From positions 22,833,603-22,897,602 of the forward strand of contig NC_087072.1 of the NCBI RefSeq assembly GCF_026151205.1: DNA of 64,000 nucleotides. Direction: 5' to 3'. This document shows positions 1 through 12,167 of this stretch, piece after piece (position 1 is the stretch's first letter; each line of letters opens with the position of its first letter). The stretch comes from Bolinopsis microptera (lineage: Eukaryota; Ctenophora; Tentaculata; Lobata; Bolinopsidae). The notes under the pieces are model-generated. The model was not told where the DNA came from and did not search any database. It was given only the letters and a program-made list of their open reading frames with translations. Both the position numbers and the translations under genes were made by a program.

Positions 1-397
1 CCTGTTCATTCATTATTATATCATTTTCCTATAATTGTATACAGTATACCAGACAAATGAGATGTACTCTCAATTTATTTTTGTCCACTAATGACCGCCA
101 ATGTCCCATTATCCCATAAAGTTATTTGTTATATAGTAGCGTTGAAAGTATTAATATAAGTATTAATAGTATTAATATAAAACTTATATGTTTGCTAATG
201 ATTGAAGTAGTCAGGAAGTGTTGTGGAATAAAAGGAGTAGGACACTGGAGCCTGACTGTGGACCTTCAATGTCCTGCACACTGTTGCATAATTATACCAA
301 TCTCTTGATATATCTCCGAACTGTTCCATTTCTTGATACTTCTAGTTTTCTAGAATCGTATTGACGTGTGATGATATGATTTTTAAAAATTCTTCAG

Positions 398-3300
398 ACT
401 ATCAAGAGCTCATCACAATAGCCAGCATTTTGTTTAAACAGGTAACTTGCTTAAAATAAGATAAAGAGAAAGCCGAGTGTGTGATAACATGCATGGTACT
501 GTGTTAATGCTTGTTGTTGTTAATAGTGAATAGTATGCATACAGCAACCAATCATGTCACATTTACAAGGTCACAATTCCTCTCAATTCATCTTAAACTC
601 GAGTTAATACTCACCTCGATCAATGATCATTTTAATAAGTCAACCTTGTAACTTCTTTTAAATGTACATAGCGACTCTCTGCGACGTCTCTTTAATAAGA
701 TATGCTCGACATACGAGATTTTAGATATTCATTTTGTCATTTTTTGTTGTTGATGACATTGGGTATTTGGGATGTCGTGGGCCATTGAAAACAGAAGTCT
801 GAGCTGCAGCTTTAGCGGCCGCAGCCTGAGACGGAACCGCAGTCTGAGCCGCAGTTTAAATGGAAATTTCAAGTAGGTTTCTCAGCTAATTCTTACCATT
901 TTACTGTTTAATACCAACTCAGTGTTCATCTTTTTATTCTATCCAGTGAATGACTTTATAGAAGAGATGGTATCTTCGGTTGATTCTACTTGTCAAACAG
1001 ACTCTTGTGTCACCGCAACCCGGTAAGGATCTTGTTGTTACAGCTATTACCTTACATTATAACAACAAGAAAGTGAGAGGATAATATATTATTCTGCCTT
1101 CCCCTCGGTCAATTTTAGAAACAATTACGAGTTACCTTTTCCTGTTCGAATTTTTTTTGATAATTTCAAGTTCCGACAAAATTAAATTAAAGCTTGTAAT
1201 ACATTTTGTCAGCAAATATCGAGGAAATCATTTTACACCCACATCAATCAAACGTTACCTTTTTGACAACTGATGCATATTAGTCGGTTGAACCTTGCAT
1301 ACTGGTTCGGGACGAGACTATTAAATTTTCTCTATATTTAGCTTCAAGGTACATTATGCATATAATAGAGAATATAAGTGAGAATTAATTAAATTAAGAG
1401 ACTAAGTTCATTAAATGACACAAAATCTTAAATCAGCGACTGGTCCATAGGGGGATGACTACATTTAAGTTAGTAGAAACTAGAAATTTTCGGGAAACGA
1501 TTTAAGTTTCGAGACATAAGGAGGTACAAATTTTCCGGAAAATATCAAATTGTTTAGGAGCTGTGTATCTAAATAATATTACAGCATATTGAACCAACTT
1601 ATAACCATAATGTAAGCTAATAACGAATCTGGGGGATCACGCATAATATGCTGAATACTCGCTTTAAAATCTATAAATTAGATCATAAAATTCTAAAATT
1701 ATTCTTCATGACATGTTCACTGTTCAAGACTAAATTTCTTATCGAAGTTAAGCGTATAAATTATTCAGATAAATTTCACGGTTTCTAAAGTCGTGCACAA
1801 TTAGTGCGAAATAGTTTGATTGTGGTCACGTCTCTCAATTCGCCCTTTTTATAGCAAGTCGTTAGTAACAAAACAAGTGATGAACAGCCAGGACTCCCCT
1901 TTGGTTACATGCACTATCTAAAATTCACCCCTAATTACGATCTGCAATAATAATAATCATCTCTAATCAATAGTTAGAGATGATGTTAGAATACTCATTA
2001 TTGTAACTTAAATGAATAATCCAACATCATTAAGGGTCATTAGTTGGTATCAGAGTATCACAATTATATTTATATGCGAAAATTATAGCTGCATAATGCA
2101 TTGTAATCATATCATTTTATGTAGTAAACTAGAAAACCCGTGGTCACAGGGAGGGTAATACTAATAGTATTCTTTGGTAGTCAGTTTTTATAGCATCAAA
2201 AAATATCCGTCACAACCAAAGATACAGCCCATTAAAATGTAGCTCGCACTGAACACAACGTAATTACCACAAAACCGATCAAAATAAAGTTAAAACAATC
2301 ATTGCACGTGCACGTGCGTGTAACAACCCTCGTTACCATGGTTACTATGCAAATTCCTATTTCTCGTCTAATTTGCACGTGGGCGGTCGTACATACATAC
2401 AGTCTACAGAAATAATTCTCTGAATTATAAGTAAGGTATGCTCAGCGAAACTCATTCAATTTCAATAAGACAAATAAATTGATGTGCTCACACTTTTTTA
2501 TTAACTGACAAGTAAATTGTTTAGTTGGTTTCAAAACAAATAGAAGCTTGGGAGTTTAAAATGATAACTGGATACTATCAAGTATCAAGTCGTATTTTTA
2601 CCTTCTAACAACGTTTTCCAGCACAGAAAATTCATTTCATGATGTATGTCATGTCCTGTGGCTGTTTCATTACAATTTGAATGTTATCAGCTGATATTAG
2701 ATTTATGATGATTGCATTGTTGATGATCAATATCCTTGTATATCCCTGAATACAACCACCATTTCTGAAAATAGGTAACTTGTTAACGGTTGTTTAATGT
2801 TCATATTATCATGAATTGTGGTCTTCTTGCTACAAGCCACCTATAATGAGATGCAGATTCCACTCTTGGCCTCATTCAATTGGAAAAGTGCACAGTTTGT
2901 CTCAAGTAACTGAGTCAAGGTAGCTGCCTTTCTTATCACAAGTTAGCTCCAAACATTTTAATTGTTGACCTGCTAGAAATCTCGTAGTCTCCCCGCGTAG
3001 ATCATTCTAGAATCTTGGCTTCTGCATTCCGGTATCCAACGAAACCATAAAACCTAACCATTGTGCTAACAAATATTTATTTTTATTAGAATAAGAGGTG
3101 TACGAAATTTTATCCTCTGAAATTTCATCCCACGACGTTTCTAGTGACATTAAACCCACGCCAACCCAAAACGCTAATTCTATCCCGAGACCTTGCAAGC
3201 CACAAGGGAGTATAATGTCAAGAACGAATAATTACCCGGTACCCTTCTTGCTACTTACAGATGAGAAACTTAAATTACTGACATCACCAAGTGGGAAGTG

Positions 3301-4727
3301 ATTCACTGTTAGTTCAATTTAAGTTTAACACCACACCTCCAGTCGCAAGCCTGAGACCACTTACAGGGATTCGCTGAGACTTTTAGCACGAATTGTTTAA
3401 GTCCTCAGTACTAGAACCTGATTTAAATGATTAGCAGGTATTTCTGCTCTGCAAATAATATGTCGAGTACAGCGCACGATACGATATAATATCATGTATC
3501 CAAATGTGTGCGTACACTCGCATCATAACCATTGAATATGTACAATGTGCTGTATCATACTGAAGTCACTTTATCGTTAGAACATAATCTCAGAATAGCT
3601 AAAGTAAGATGCTCGGTGTCATATAGCCAATGTTATAGCCATATATAGCCAATGTTGTCTCTCAGATCATTTGTTGTAGACTTGTAGTATTTCGATAAAA
3701 TCTGTGTATCAAAATTTTATAGATCTAGGTTTGTCAGAACTGATCGGACGGCGATTCGATTAAATATATGACAGATTTTGTCTGCATCATGTGCGCTTCT
3801 GAATAATCATTTTATCCTACTTCCTACTGAAATCTAGCTGTATTCAAATTCTGGAATAATCCACGAAGCGGCCGACACAGCTCCATGGATTCCATCGAAA
3901 AATATGAACAATATCATTAGATTCTTAATTAAGTTTCAGAAGACCGCCCTTCCTCCTAGCATTTCGTAAGCGATATCCAAGACCAAATAGGGTTCTTCAA
4001 GCGCTGTAGCTAAATTACATCTTTCAGTATAAAAATATCCTGCTATAATTCATGGTCAATTATGAGGCAATTCCACAATATAGAACTGGTCATGAACTTC
4101 TCGAAATCTGGTACTTTCTTTGGTTATCGATTTGGTTAACATTCGATACACGACTATTTTACTTCCAGAAGTTCAGACGTTGGTGAAAATTAAATTATTA
4201 GTCCTGATGCTCGTTTAACATAAGCCTAAAGAGCTGACGAAGTTTGAGATTGATGATATAACCATGGCCATGGGAACTTCATAAAATTATTTCTAAAATT
4301 AGTCATGGCCTTAAAATATCGATGTAAAGTAAAACCCCGATTTACCGCTCCCCGATATACCGCATACCACGATTTACCGCAGCAGTTTCCTTTTCCCAAA
4401 CTTCAGGGTTTCACTGTTTATAGAAATATAGATGCACCTCGGCCTCGCACTAACATGTACTCTGTAATCTGTATATTATATGAAGCCACTTTAGAGCAAC
4501 ACTTACAGCCACACTTAAAGCCTACATTGAGTAGATGGAGCTTAAGTTTTATATTTTTAAATCAAAATTCATACATTAGGCGATCTTGTGATATTTAGCT
4601 CTTTTACCCGAGAGAATTGTAACAGTAATTCATACACATCAGTTCAAGCTGGAGAAGTCGTTACAACTCAAGTGAATGTTCAGAAGCCCTCACGCCGAGA
4701 TCCATCAAGAGCTTCAAATACCCTCAG
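398..4727 (+). CDS. Candidate upstream exons of the unrecognised left-end gene (uncertain)
   Basis: Four short blocks upstream of the well-supported exons look like exons. 398-441 follows TTCTTCAG, precedes GTAACT, and reads DYQELITIASILFKQ. 947-1022 follows TATCCAG, precedes GTAAGG, and reads NDFIEEMVSSVDSTCQTDSC. About 3092-3300 is an open block beginning VYEILSSEISSHDVSS. About 4611-4727 ends in a strong CAG/GTAAGG donor and reads NSYTSVQAGEVVTTQ. Their phases do not all chain together (398-441 ends in phase 0 while 947 begins in phase 1; 4727 ends in phase 2 while 5661 begins in phase 1). So exons are missing or some of these are not real. They lie in the same orientation as the gene ending at 11453 and probably belong to it, with the gene starting left of the window. 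No family recognised. Confidence 0.35.
1023..3091. other. Non-coding stretch, probable intron
   Basis: AT-rich sequence with stops in all frames and no ORF worth calling. It contains an alternating GCACGTGCACGTGCGTG tract near 2305-2321 and nothing else I can support. It is probably an intron of the left-end gene. Confidence 0.5.
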
Positions 4728-5660
4728 GTAAGGAATGTTCTAGAACTTGTTTACACATGAATTATATTAGTGCAACATACAGCTGAAAACATATTAGTCT
4801 GGTCTTTCATGCACATTGACCTGCATTTCATAGTAGAGGGCTGAACATTTCTAAGAGCCTCTCCAAGGTCTATAGATTCGGAAGAAATTCCGAACCCAAA
4901 AATTCAGATTGGGTAAATCGCTCTTTTGGTCACGCCCATCTGTGTTATATCATTATATAGTTATCTCAGCTTATGAACATCGTAGAAACTTTTATATAGG
5001 CTCAAATTAACTGCAATGGCTATTTTTATATACAACTTATAACAACTTATAAAGCAAAAGAAGTTGTACGATGTTCAGAAGCTGAGACAACTATGTAATA
5101 ATATAACACAAATTTGTTTACAGTTTGTTATAGTTATTTGTTATATGTTTTGTTTTTATAGTTTGTTACAGTTACACAATATTATAACTTCAAACTGTGC
5201 GGATTTAGCGTCACTTAAATGTGCCAATTCTAGTTGAATAGCAAATTCATGTACCACGAAGTGGTTTAAAATTAAGTTGCAATGTGTAAGACATGGCCCT
5301 ATTCGTTGAGTTGGACGAGAAGCACAATATTGGCAAGGGCTCGTGTGGTAATAATAGCAAGGATCATATGGCTTATAAATGAGTATTTGATAAAATGTTA
5401 AAATATATTAAACCCGGAAAACTTTCAAGGCGCGAAGTTTCAGTATCTTCAAATATTCATTGGATATGGTATGTTGATCGTGAAAAATAATTGACAAGTG
5501 ATTGCGATGACAAAATTTGTCGATGTTTGTTTCCTCATTGGGATGATTCACGGATAATAACTCAGAAAATTACGTTCAACAGTAACTGAGTAACTGATCA
5601 TTCAACTTGCCAAATAAATTAACACTAAGTGTTGGCTGATCACTTTAAATGATTATGTAG

Positions 5661-8600
5661 AAACTGACCTGCCGACCAAGTATACCTCTCAGGAGTTGTC
5701 CGACCAGTTGAGAGCAGTGAGACGCACCGTCTTCATACTGACCACACCCCACAAGCCCTGCTATGTAGAGAACCTGGTTCTGCCCCACATTAAACTCCTG
5801 GTAGCTGGCAATCTGGATCTGGCTCTGCACCTCAACACACAGGACAGGTAATAATCACATTTAGTGTACGGGGAAATGTAGAAAAGGGCGATTGGATTAA
5901 TTTGTGCTCTTCTGTATTTTCAAGGTCAATTTTTCGTAATGATTTCAGAAGAACCTGCACGTTGACTATCGTGTAAATTTATGTGAATCAGTATTTACTT
6001 TTTCCCGTTTAAAGCCTTAATTTGTTGTGCACCGCTCATTACCGAAATAATTTAAAATATTCTTGCTGTACTGCTAGTTTACCATAAATTAAAGCTGGGA
6101 GGCTCCGTACAGACCAAGCTACGGTTGAATCGTACTCGAAACCCAGATTTAGGTTCGTAATATGATGGGAATGACATAATGAATGTTCCTCTGCCTCGCT
6201 ACTTAAATAAAGAGTAGCTTACTCAATAAAATCTGAATTGAAGAAAGAAGAACTTCTTAAAATTTACATTTTCGTGTCGGTTATCTTGCTCCTTATAATG
6301 CACCGTGAAATCACAATGAACAACTCGTTCTCCAGAAATCTACTCTAGATGGTGCTTTATTGCCTCATGCCTGGCCCTCAAATTTACAGTTTGATAACAG
6401 GAAATTAGAGACATACGTACAATAACACAACCAAACTAAATGTTTATCAAGTTGATATCACTGAAATTAGGTCTTGGTTACTATACTAGTAGTAATGACG
6501 GGATATTTATTATTTAGCTATTCTTCTCCCTATCACATTCCAAAGTTCATTAGTATATTCACCGAGTATTTTACTTCTGTTTTAAGTATTGTAATTTTGA
6601 TAATCGGAATCGAGAACTTTTATTATTACCCTAGTGACATGTCTTTCTGATAAAATTGTAGGTTAACTGTTAAGTAGGTATCTGCCAGGAGTCTCGACAA
6701 GTTGGATAAATGGAATTCGTAACTTTACGATATTGTATAGAGTGAATATAATATATAATACAACATTCTTTGCACTCATTTGATTATGGCCAGAATAATT
6801 ACCGAATTACACGCATAGTCTTATGATTTTGAATTACAATCATTTTCCTAATTAAAGGGGATTAAAATGTTTACCTAACCATAAAGATAATATGGTCCGG
6901 TTAAAAGTTGTTAATTGAGCAATTGCATAATTGATTAATGGGATTGGGTACAGATTATAGCTCATAGACCACTGGCTTAGATAAAAATAGGATATGATCG
7001 TTATGAAACTTATCTAATTTCAGCCAAATTATTCATGAAAATCTAACTTTTTTAAATAGGTCCCCGGAGTTCGCATCCTTCCCATTGTACAACATCTTTA
7101 GAAACTTATCTGCTTATCAGTATATTCAGGTTCAGTTTAGCATTTAGGCACGTAATTTATATTGAAGATAAGGCCACATTTTTACTGGACAAGTGACTGT
7201 ACTTACAGCACCAGTACTTACTGTACCAGTACTGACCTAACTGAATGAGTGACTGGATCAAGTTACTTATTGATATTTCACACACAATGACGTTCACATG
7301 ATAGGAAACTCCCAAGAGGAATGCACATGATGAACACTTTTCAGGGACGTGACCAAGATAAGCTCCGTCTTTGACTTTATCCGTGTTATTGTTAAACACC
7401 GACAAATTTAAAATATGTTAGAATTTCGAAATCTTCACCACCCATGATGGAGTATAAATTAATTCGACTATCTTATGTTTACATTTTTAATTTCATTATT
7501 CAAGTCAAGACTCAAGCGGCAAGCCTCACATTTGGCCTTTCATAATCAAATTTTTAAGAAGATACATATTATTATTTTGAAATCTGACAAATTTGTTCAG
7601 GAAAAGGTTTTGTAGTAGAATTGCTGTATTTTTGTGTCGGAGTATCAGTAAGTCAACAACGTAAATTTAATAACAGCTGTGAACGACCTGGAGCAATTTG
7701 CCTTACATAAATATGCTACATAAACTAAACGAATTATGATTTTATGCTTTATCGTTAAGGAAACCCAATTGAAAATTTACCGACACATTAGAATATTTAT
7801 TGTAACTTTGTGGTAGTTTTTAAACTAAAATTTAGATATTATGTCGGATTATTACTATAAAGAGTGCCACGCCGTCTGGAGATTTAAATAGTCCCATATT
7901 CGAGAAGTCCGAGAATATTCTAGTTTACTCACCCTCGTACTAGAAAAATCTTTAGTTCAATTACATTAAAGGTTAGTTACTTAAAGTCTAGACTGGCACA
8001 AAACCCGTCTAATATGCTGATTTCCGGATGATTGTTTATAAGCTTATTTGTGGAGTCATGAATAATGTGTGTCGTGGGGCCTCTCTGTTCAAAAGAGAGG
8101 TAAAGTAAGCGCCCCACGCACACACATTATTTATAAGTCTCATTTACAATATTGAATTTTCAAAATTTCTGAGGAACTATGTTTGGGAAGGGTAATAGTC
8201 ACCGTTTCAATATAACTAACTACATGTAACTGCATTATATTCTCATTCTTTAGCCTAGAATCATCAGTGCAGTCTAAACCGAACTATGATGGCAAATCAG
8301 AAATTTGCCAGGCAAATGATATTCTTTCTTTTTTTCAGTCACAACAACGTCTTCTGTTGAATGCAGTGTGCGTATTCCAAATTATGACCATCTGCTGCCA
8401 CGATGCATTATTCGTAGTACGGGAATAACTCTCGCACCATATCAAGTTTAAATCGTATTTAAAGTCATTACTTGAAGAGATAAGTCTGGTGGATTCTACC
8501 AATGTTAGGGGGTATTACATGGCTAATGCTACAATTAAGTTTGCAAAGAATCGCTTGCACCAAATTACCACCCTCAACTTGAAACGGACGGTTATCTGAA

Positions 8601-11453
8601 CAAAGTTTCCTTTTTCCATTTTCCTGATTTCAGGGAAAGTTTATGAGTTAGGTTTTTAACATATTTATCGGGACCATTAGTGCTAGGGATTGAACAAGGA
8701 AGGATATTATCTACCCATATATTTCAAGCAGATAACCTTCTAGAGATTTGAGCAGTCTTAATTATTTCGAATTATTTATTAGATGCGAAACGTTATCAGA
8801 AGAGAATACAAGGTATAATTTATGACGGTACCAGAATGAGGTGTCAACATATGCGATGATGTCTTGCAGAGCTAAGAGAATTATTATACACATTTTTGTG
8901 ATATCAAATTTTGTCTGGACATTGGTCAAAAATCACTTGAAATCTCATCTTATAGAAGATCTTGAACGATATAAATCTGAAACAGTGTAGCTTTCCACTA
9001 TTTTCATGAATTTGGTCATTCGAGTTAATGCCACCAAGCGCTAGTATTTCTAACCCTGCTCAAAGCTAATGTTTTTTGTTGAAGTAAAAGAAATGCAATC
9101 TAGAAAGATTTATTAGGCTATCTCCCTCCCTAGTTAAAGAGACGGGTAAAGAATCTTCTATTGTGCCAACTACCACCATAATTGCAGCTAGTCTTATACA
9201 AACTTACTACTGGCTATTTAATGTGCGTAACTATTCAACGACAATTATTCTTTCACAGAAATTGCGGGAGCTGGTTGGTTAGTACATACATAATAATACA
9301 TATTAATATATATGATATGAATACATAATGATACATAATAGTAAAGGAGCTGCTATAATACTGGGTAGTAAATTTAAGAAATTTCAGTACTGATGAGAAC
9401 TTTAATCTGTTTGGTAAATGTACAAACTGCGCTTTTGTTTAACACGTGTACGAATGCTTACTATTCTCTTTTTCTTGAGACTGTGGCACCCAGCATGCCT
9501 TACTTCCTTAAAATTGTATTATGTGAGAGTGTATGCATTCATTGTATGGCCTCCATGTTTTACTTTGGTGATTTCATATACACCTTGCAAGTTTCTTATT
9601 ATTAAATGTACTAATAATAACTTAAGTTATATGATATCGAAGAAGAATTTAGGTTTTCATTTTAAAAAGCAGATTATCGGTTGAAGATGCTAGTACTATA
9701 TTATAGGTTTAATGACTACCGCGGTGCAGATTCTGATAAATGATTCAAAGACCAAGATCTCCCTTAGTATTATACCATGTATGCACTAAACTATACACAC
9801 TATACCACTAACTCGTACACCTTAACACCACCTGTACCTAACCACAGTGCATATAATATAGTGCAATTTAACACATTAGGACGGCCATGATAGACGGTAA
9901 TTGTTTCAATATGGTATATTTTCTGGAACCGTCACATCACCTTCAAACCGGACACCCTAACCTCGCAATGTAAGGCTGCGTGTTCGACCTCAGATATTCA
10001 CACTTGTGTATTCCAACAGGGGGAAGTCAGACAATACACCGATAGAGCGGCTGATCGGTTCCATGCTGTGTCTCGATAGCCCTGAAGCGGAGCTTTACAC
10101 CTCAACACTAATGTCCAGCGATCTGTCAGTAACAGATGTTTACGATACTTTATTCAGGTGTGATGTAGTGCTCTTGTTGTGTTACCGTTCCCGGTCGCCT
10201 ATTACGGATTGTTGTGTTGAAATTGCGTGGAGTAGAGATTAGAGAACATGTACTAAACGCTAATTTTGCGCAAGGCGCGGCGCCGAACCATATTTTAGTG
10301 AACAAACGCTTTAATCGAAAACGTCAATTTTAGTTGCTATGGACGCGCGCAGCGAAATCCTGCAAGTGATCTCATTAAACGGACACTGTTTTGATGATCA
10401 TTTTCCTCTGTTTACTCAGTTCTTGGCAAGCACGTGGCAATAAAGCATTCAAAACTTTAATCTTTCCGTTTAGTGCCAGATGACAAGAATGCTTTTTAAA
10501 GAATTGTATAGCCCGTGCACATCGATACTATGATTGAGTTTTGATATGAACGATTATTAGATTTATTACTGGTATCAACTTTACAGATGGATGGGAGAGA
10601 CCAAAGTCCTAATAGAAACAGTTCATCTTAGAGGTGTAAATGACATTCAGAAACTCGAGCAGTTACATTCTAACTTCCAGGACGCACGATTCATCTGGGA
10701 AACATCAGGTTACCTTTGCGGTGTTAATAAAATCGGTCTGTCTTTAAAAACAGACTGGTAACACCAGACTTAGAATGTTGTATTTTATCCAGGAAAAAGA
10801 TTGTGCGCTAAGAAATGTTTCACCTTTGACATTTGTAACTATTGGAAATATGTTCTGTCTGAAAATTAGTGAGTTTTCGATAAATTGGCTTGAAACGTTC
10901 ACAGGAGCTAGACAAACTATTGAGCTCTGCTGGTGTAAATGGAACATGTAATTCCATATTATTATAGTTATGCCATTTTTATCAGACATTCATTTCAGAC
11001 CCACGATGCTGTAATACAGAAGAAGAGTTGTCAGAATGGTATTCCAGCAACAGCACAATCCAAAAGTTCTTATCAGCTAAATTTAAACACACTTGGGTCC
11101 ATGTGAAACAGGATGACGTCATCAATAACAACAAAAATATTGCAGAATCAGTTACAGAATGTATTGGCGTATTTGTAAGGTAAGATTTATCTTAGTCTAT
11201 AATGATCATACTGAAATCTATATTTTTATGCAACGAAATTTGCTCCCGTATGGGCGAATAATTTGCCTTGATTTCATTGAATATTTTCAGCCGACACTAC
11301 GACAAAATGCTAAAATCGCTGTCAAAGTTTGTTTCTAAAAATCCTCAACCTCAAATTAACCCGGACACTCAAATAACAGACGAGAGGATCGTCAAACTTT
11401 CTACAGATTTGGGCTACTACTTAACAGATGATATTGTGATTGAGGACTCGTAA
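5661..11453 (+). CDS. Unrecognised multi-exon gene, 3' part (five exons in phase)
   Basis: Exons 5661-5847, 10020-10157, 10587-10708, 10999-11179 and 11291-11453 (TAA stop) all have AG/GT borders. They join without a frame break in phases 2, 2, 1 and 2. The product of this part is about 263 aa. It opens TDLPTKYTSQELSDQLRAVR, then VFILTTPHKPCYVENLVLPH in the first exon and ERLIGSMLCLDSPEAELYTS in the second. WMGETKVLIETVHLRGVNDI falls in the third and a lysine-rich ending, HYDKMLKSLSKFVSKNPQPQ, in the last. It looks soluble: no membrane segment or signal peptide is visible in this part. The intron between 5847 and 10020 is over 4 kb. I do not recognise the family and assign no function. The consistent phases and strong splice sites are the evidence that it is real. 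Confidence 0.68.
5848..10019. other. Long intron of the left-end gene
   Basis: This is the interval between two exons that join in phase. It is AT-rich and open frames are short. The only structured element seen is the long hairpin at 8062-8141. Short direct repeats of CAGTACT/CAGTACTTAC type occur at 7200-7240. Confidence 0.6.
8062..8141. repeat. Two-tier inverted repeat (hairpin)
   Basis: AATAATGTGTGTCGTGGGGC at 8061-8080 pairs with the complementary GCGCCCCACGCACACACATT starting about 8119. Inside it CCTCTCT (8080-8086) pairs with AGAGAGG (8094-8100) across a seven-base loop. The structure would fold as a stem of about 20 bp, a small bulge, and an inner 7-bp stem. It sits in an intron with no ORF. 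It may be a tiny foldback transposon remnant; no target duplication was identified. Confidence 0.7.
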
Positions 11454-12167
11454 TAACTTTTATATTTGAGGGGATGGACCACAAACCAGATTTGTCATTT
11501 GTCGATGTGAACATTGTTTTGTACAACCTGGAGATTTTAACACATTGCTTATTATTTACTCGCCGGTATTTTCAATATCACTGGCAGAAAATTTCAGAAA
11601 TTTTAATGCATGTTTTGTAGCTAATTTGATCATTATATTGGAATCTATTGTATATTTAAATTATTTCATGGTATGATTGTTCTTCAATGTCAACTTAATG
11701 CAAAAAATCAAACAAATTCGTCATTGATAACAATCTAGTTAAACATGAACATTATTTTATGAAGATAAATTAGTGTTTATAAATTAGTCACCCTTTACTA
11801 ATATCATCGCTGATATAATTTTCGGGAAAGCGGTCAACGCAAAATATCAAGACAATGTCTACAAATAAATTCCCAGTCCAATCGTATGTATAAATCACAT
11901 GATATATAATATAGGTCACATAAACATGTAATAGATATTAGATAAAGATCATTTCTTGAAAATATGAATCATTAAATTATCGAGTAAATCAAAACAAAAA
12001 ACTACCTGCTACTCTATGATGGAGACATTTAAAACTGGGTAAAAAATGATATCAGCCCTCATGCTTTAACGCATGGAATTAGTGTACCTTACGCCAAACA
12101 TTTCCTTGATATGTCACAAGAGGGCCACGTTAAGGTATTGTTGTTTAAAGCACACACTTCCACGTGG

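Noticed and set aside
8062-8141. Hairpin as a bacterial-type terminator or tRNA
   Set aside because: The host sequence is a eukaryotic intron and the fold lacks a tRNA cloverleaf.
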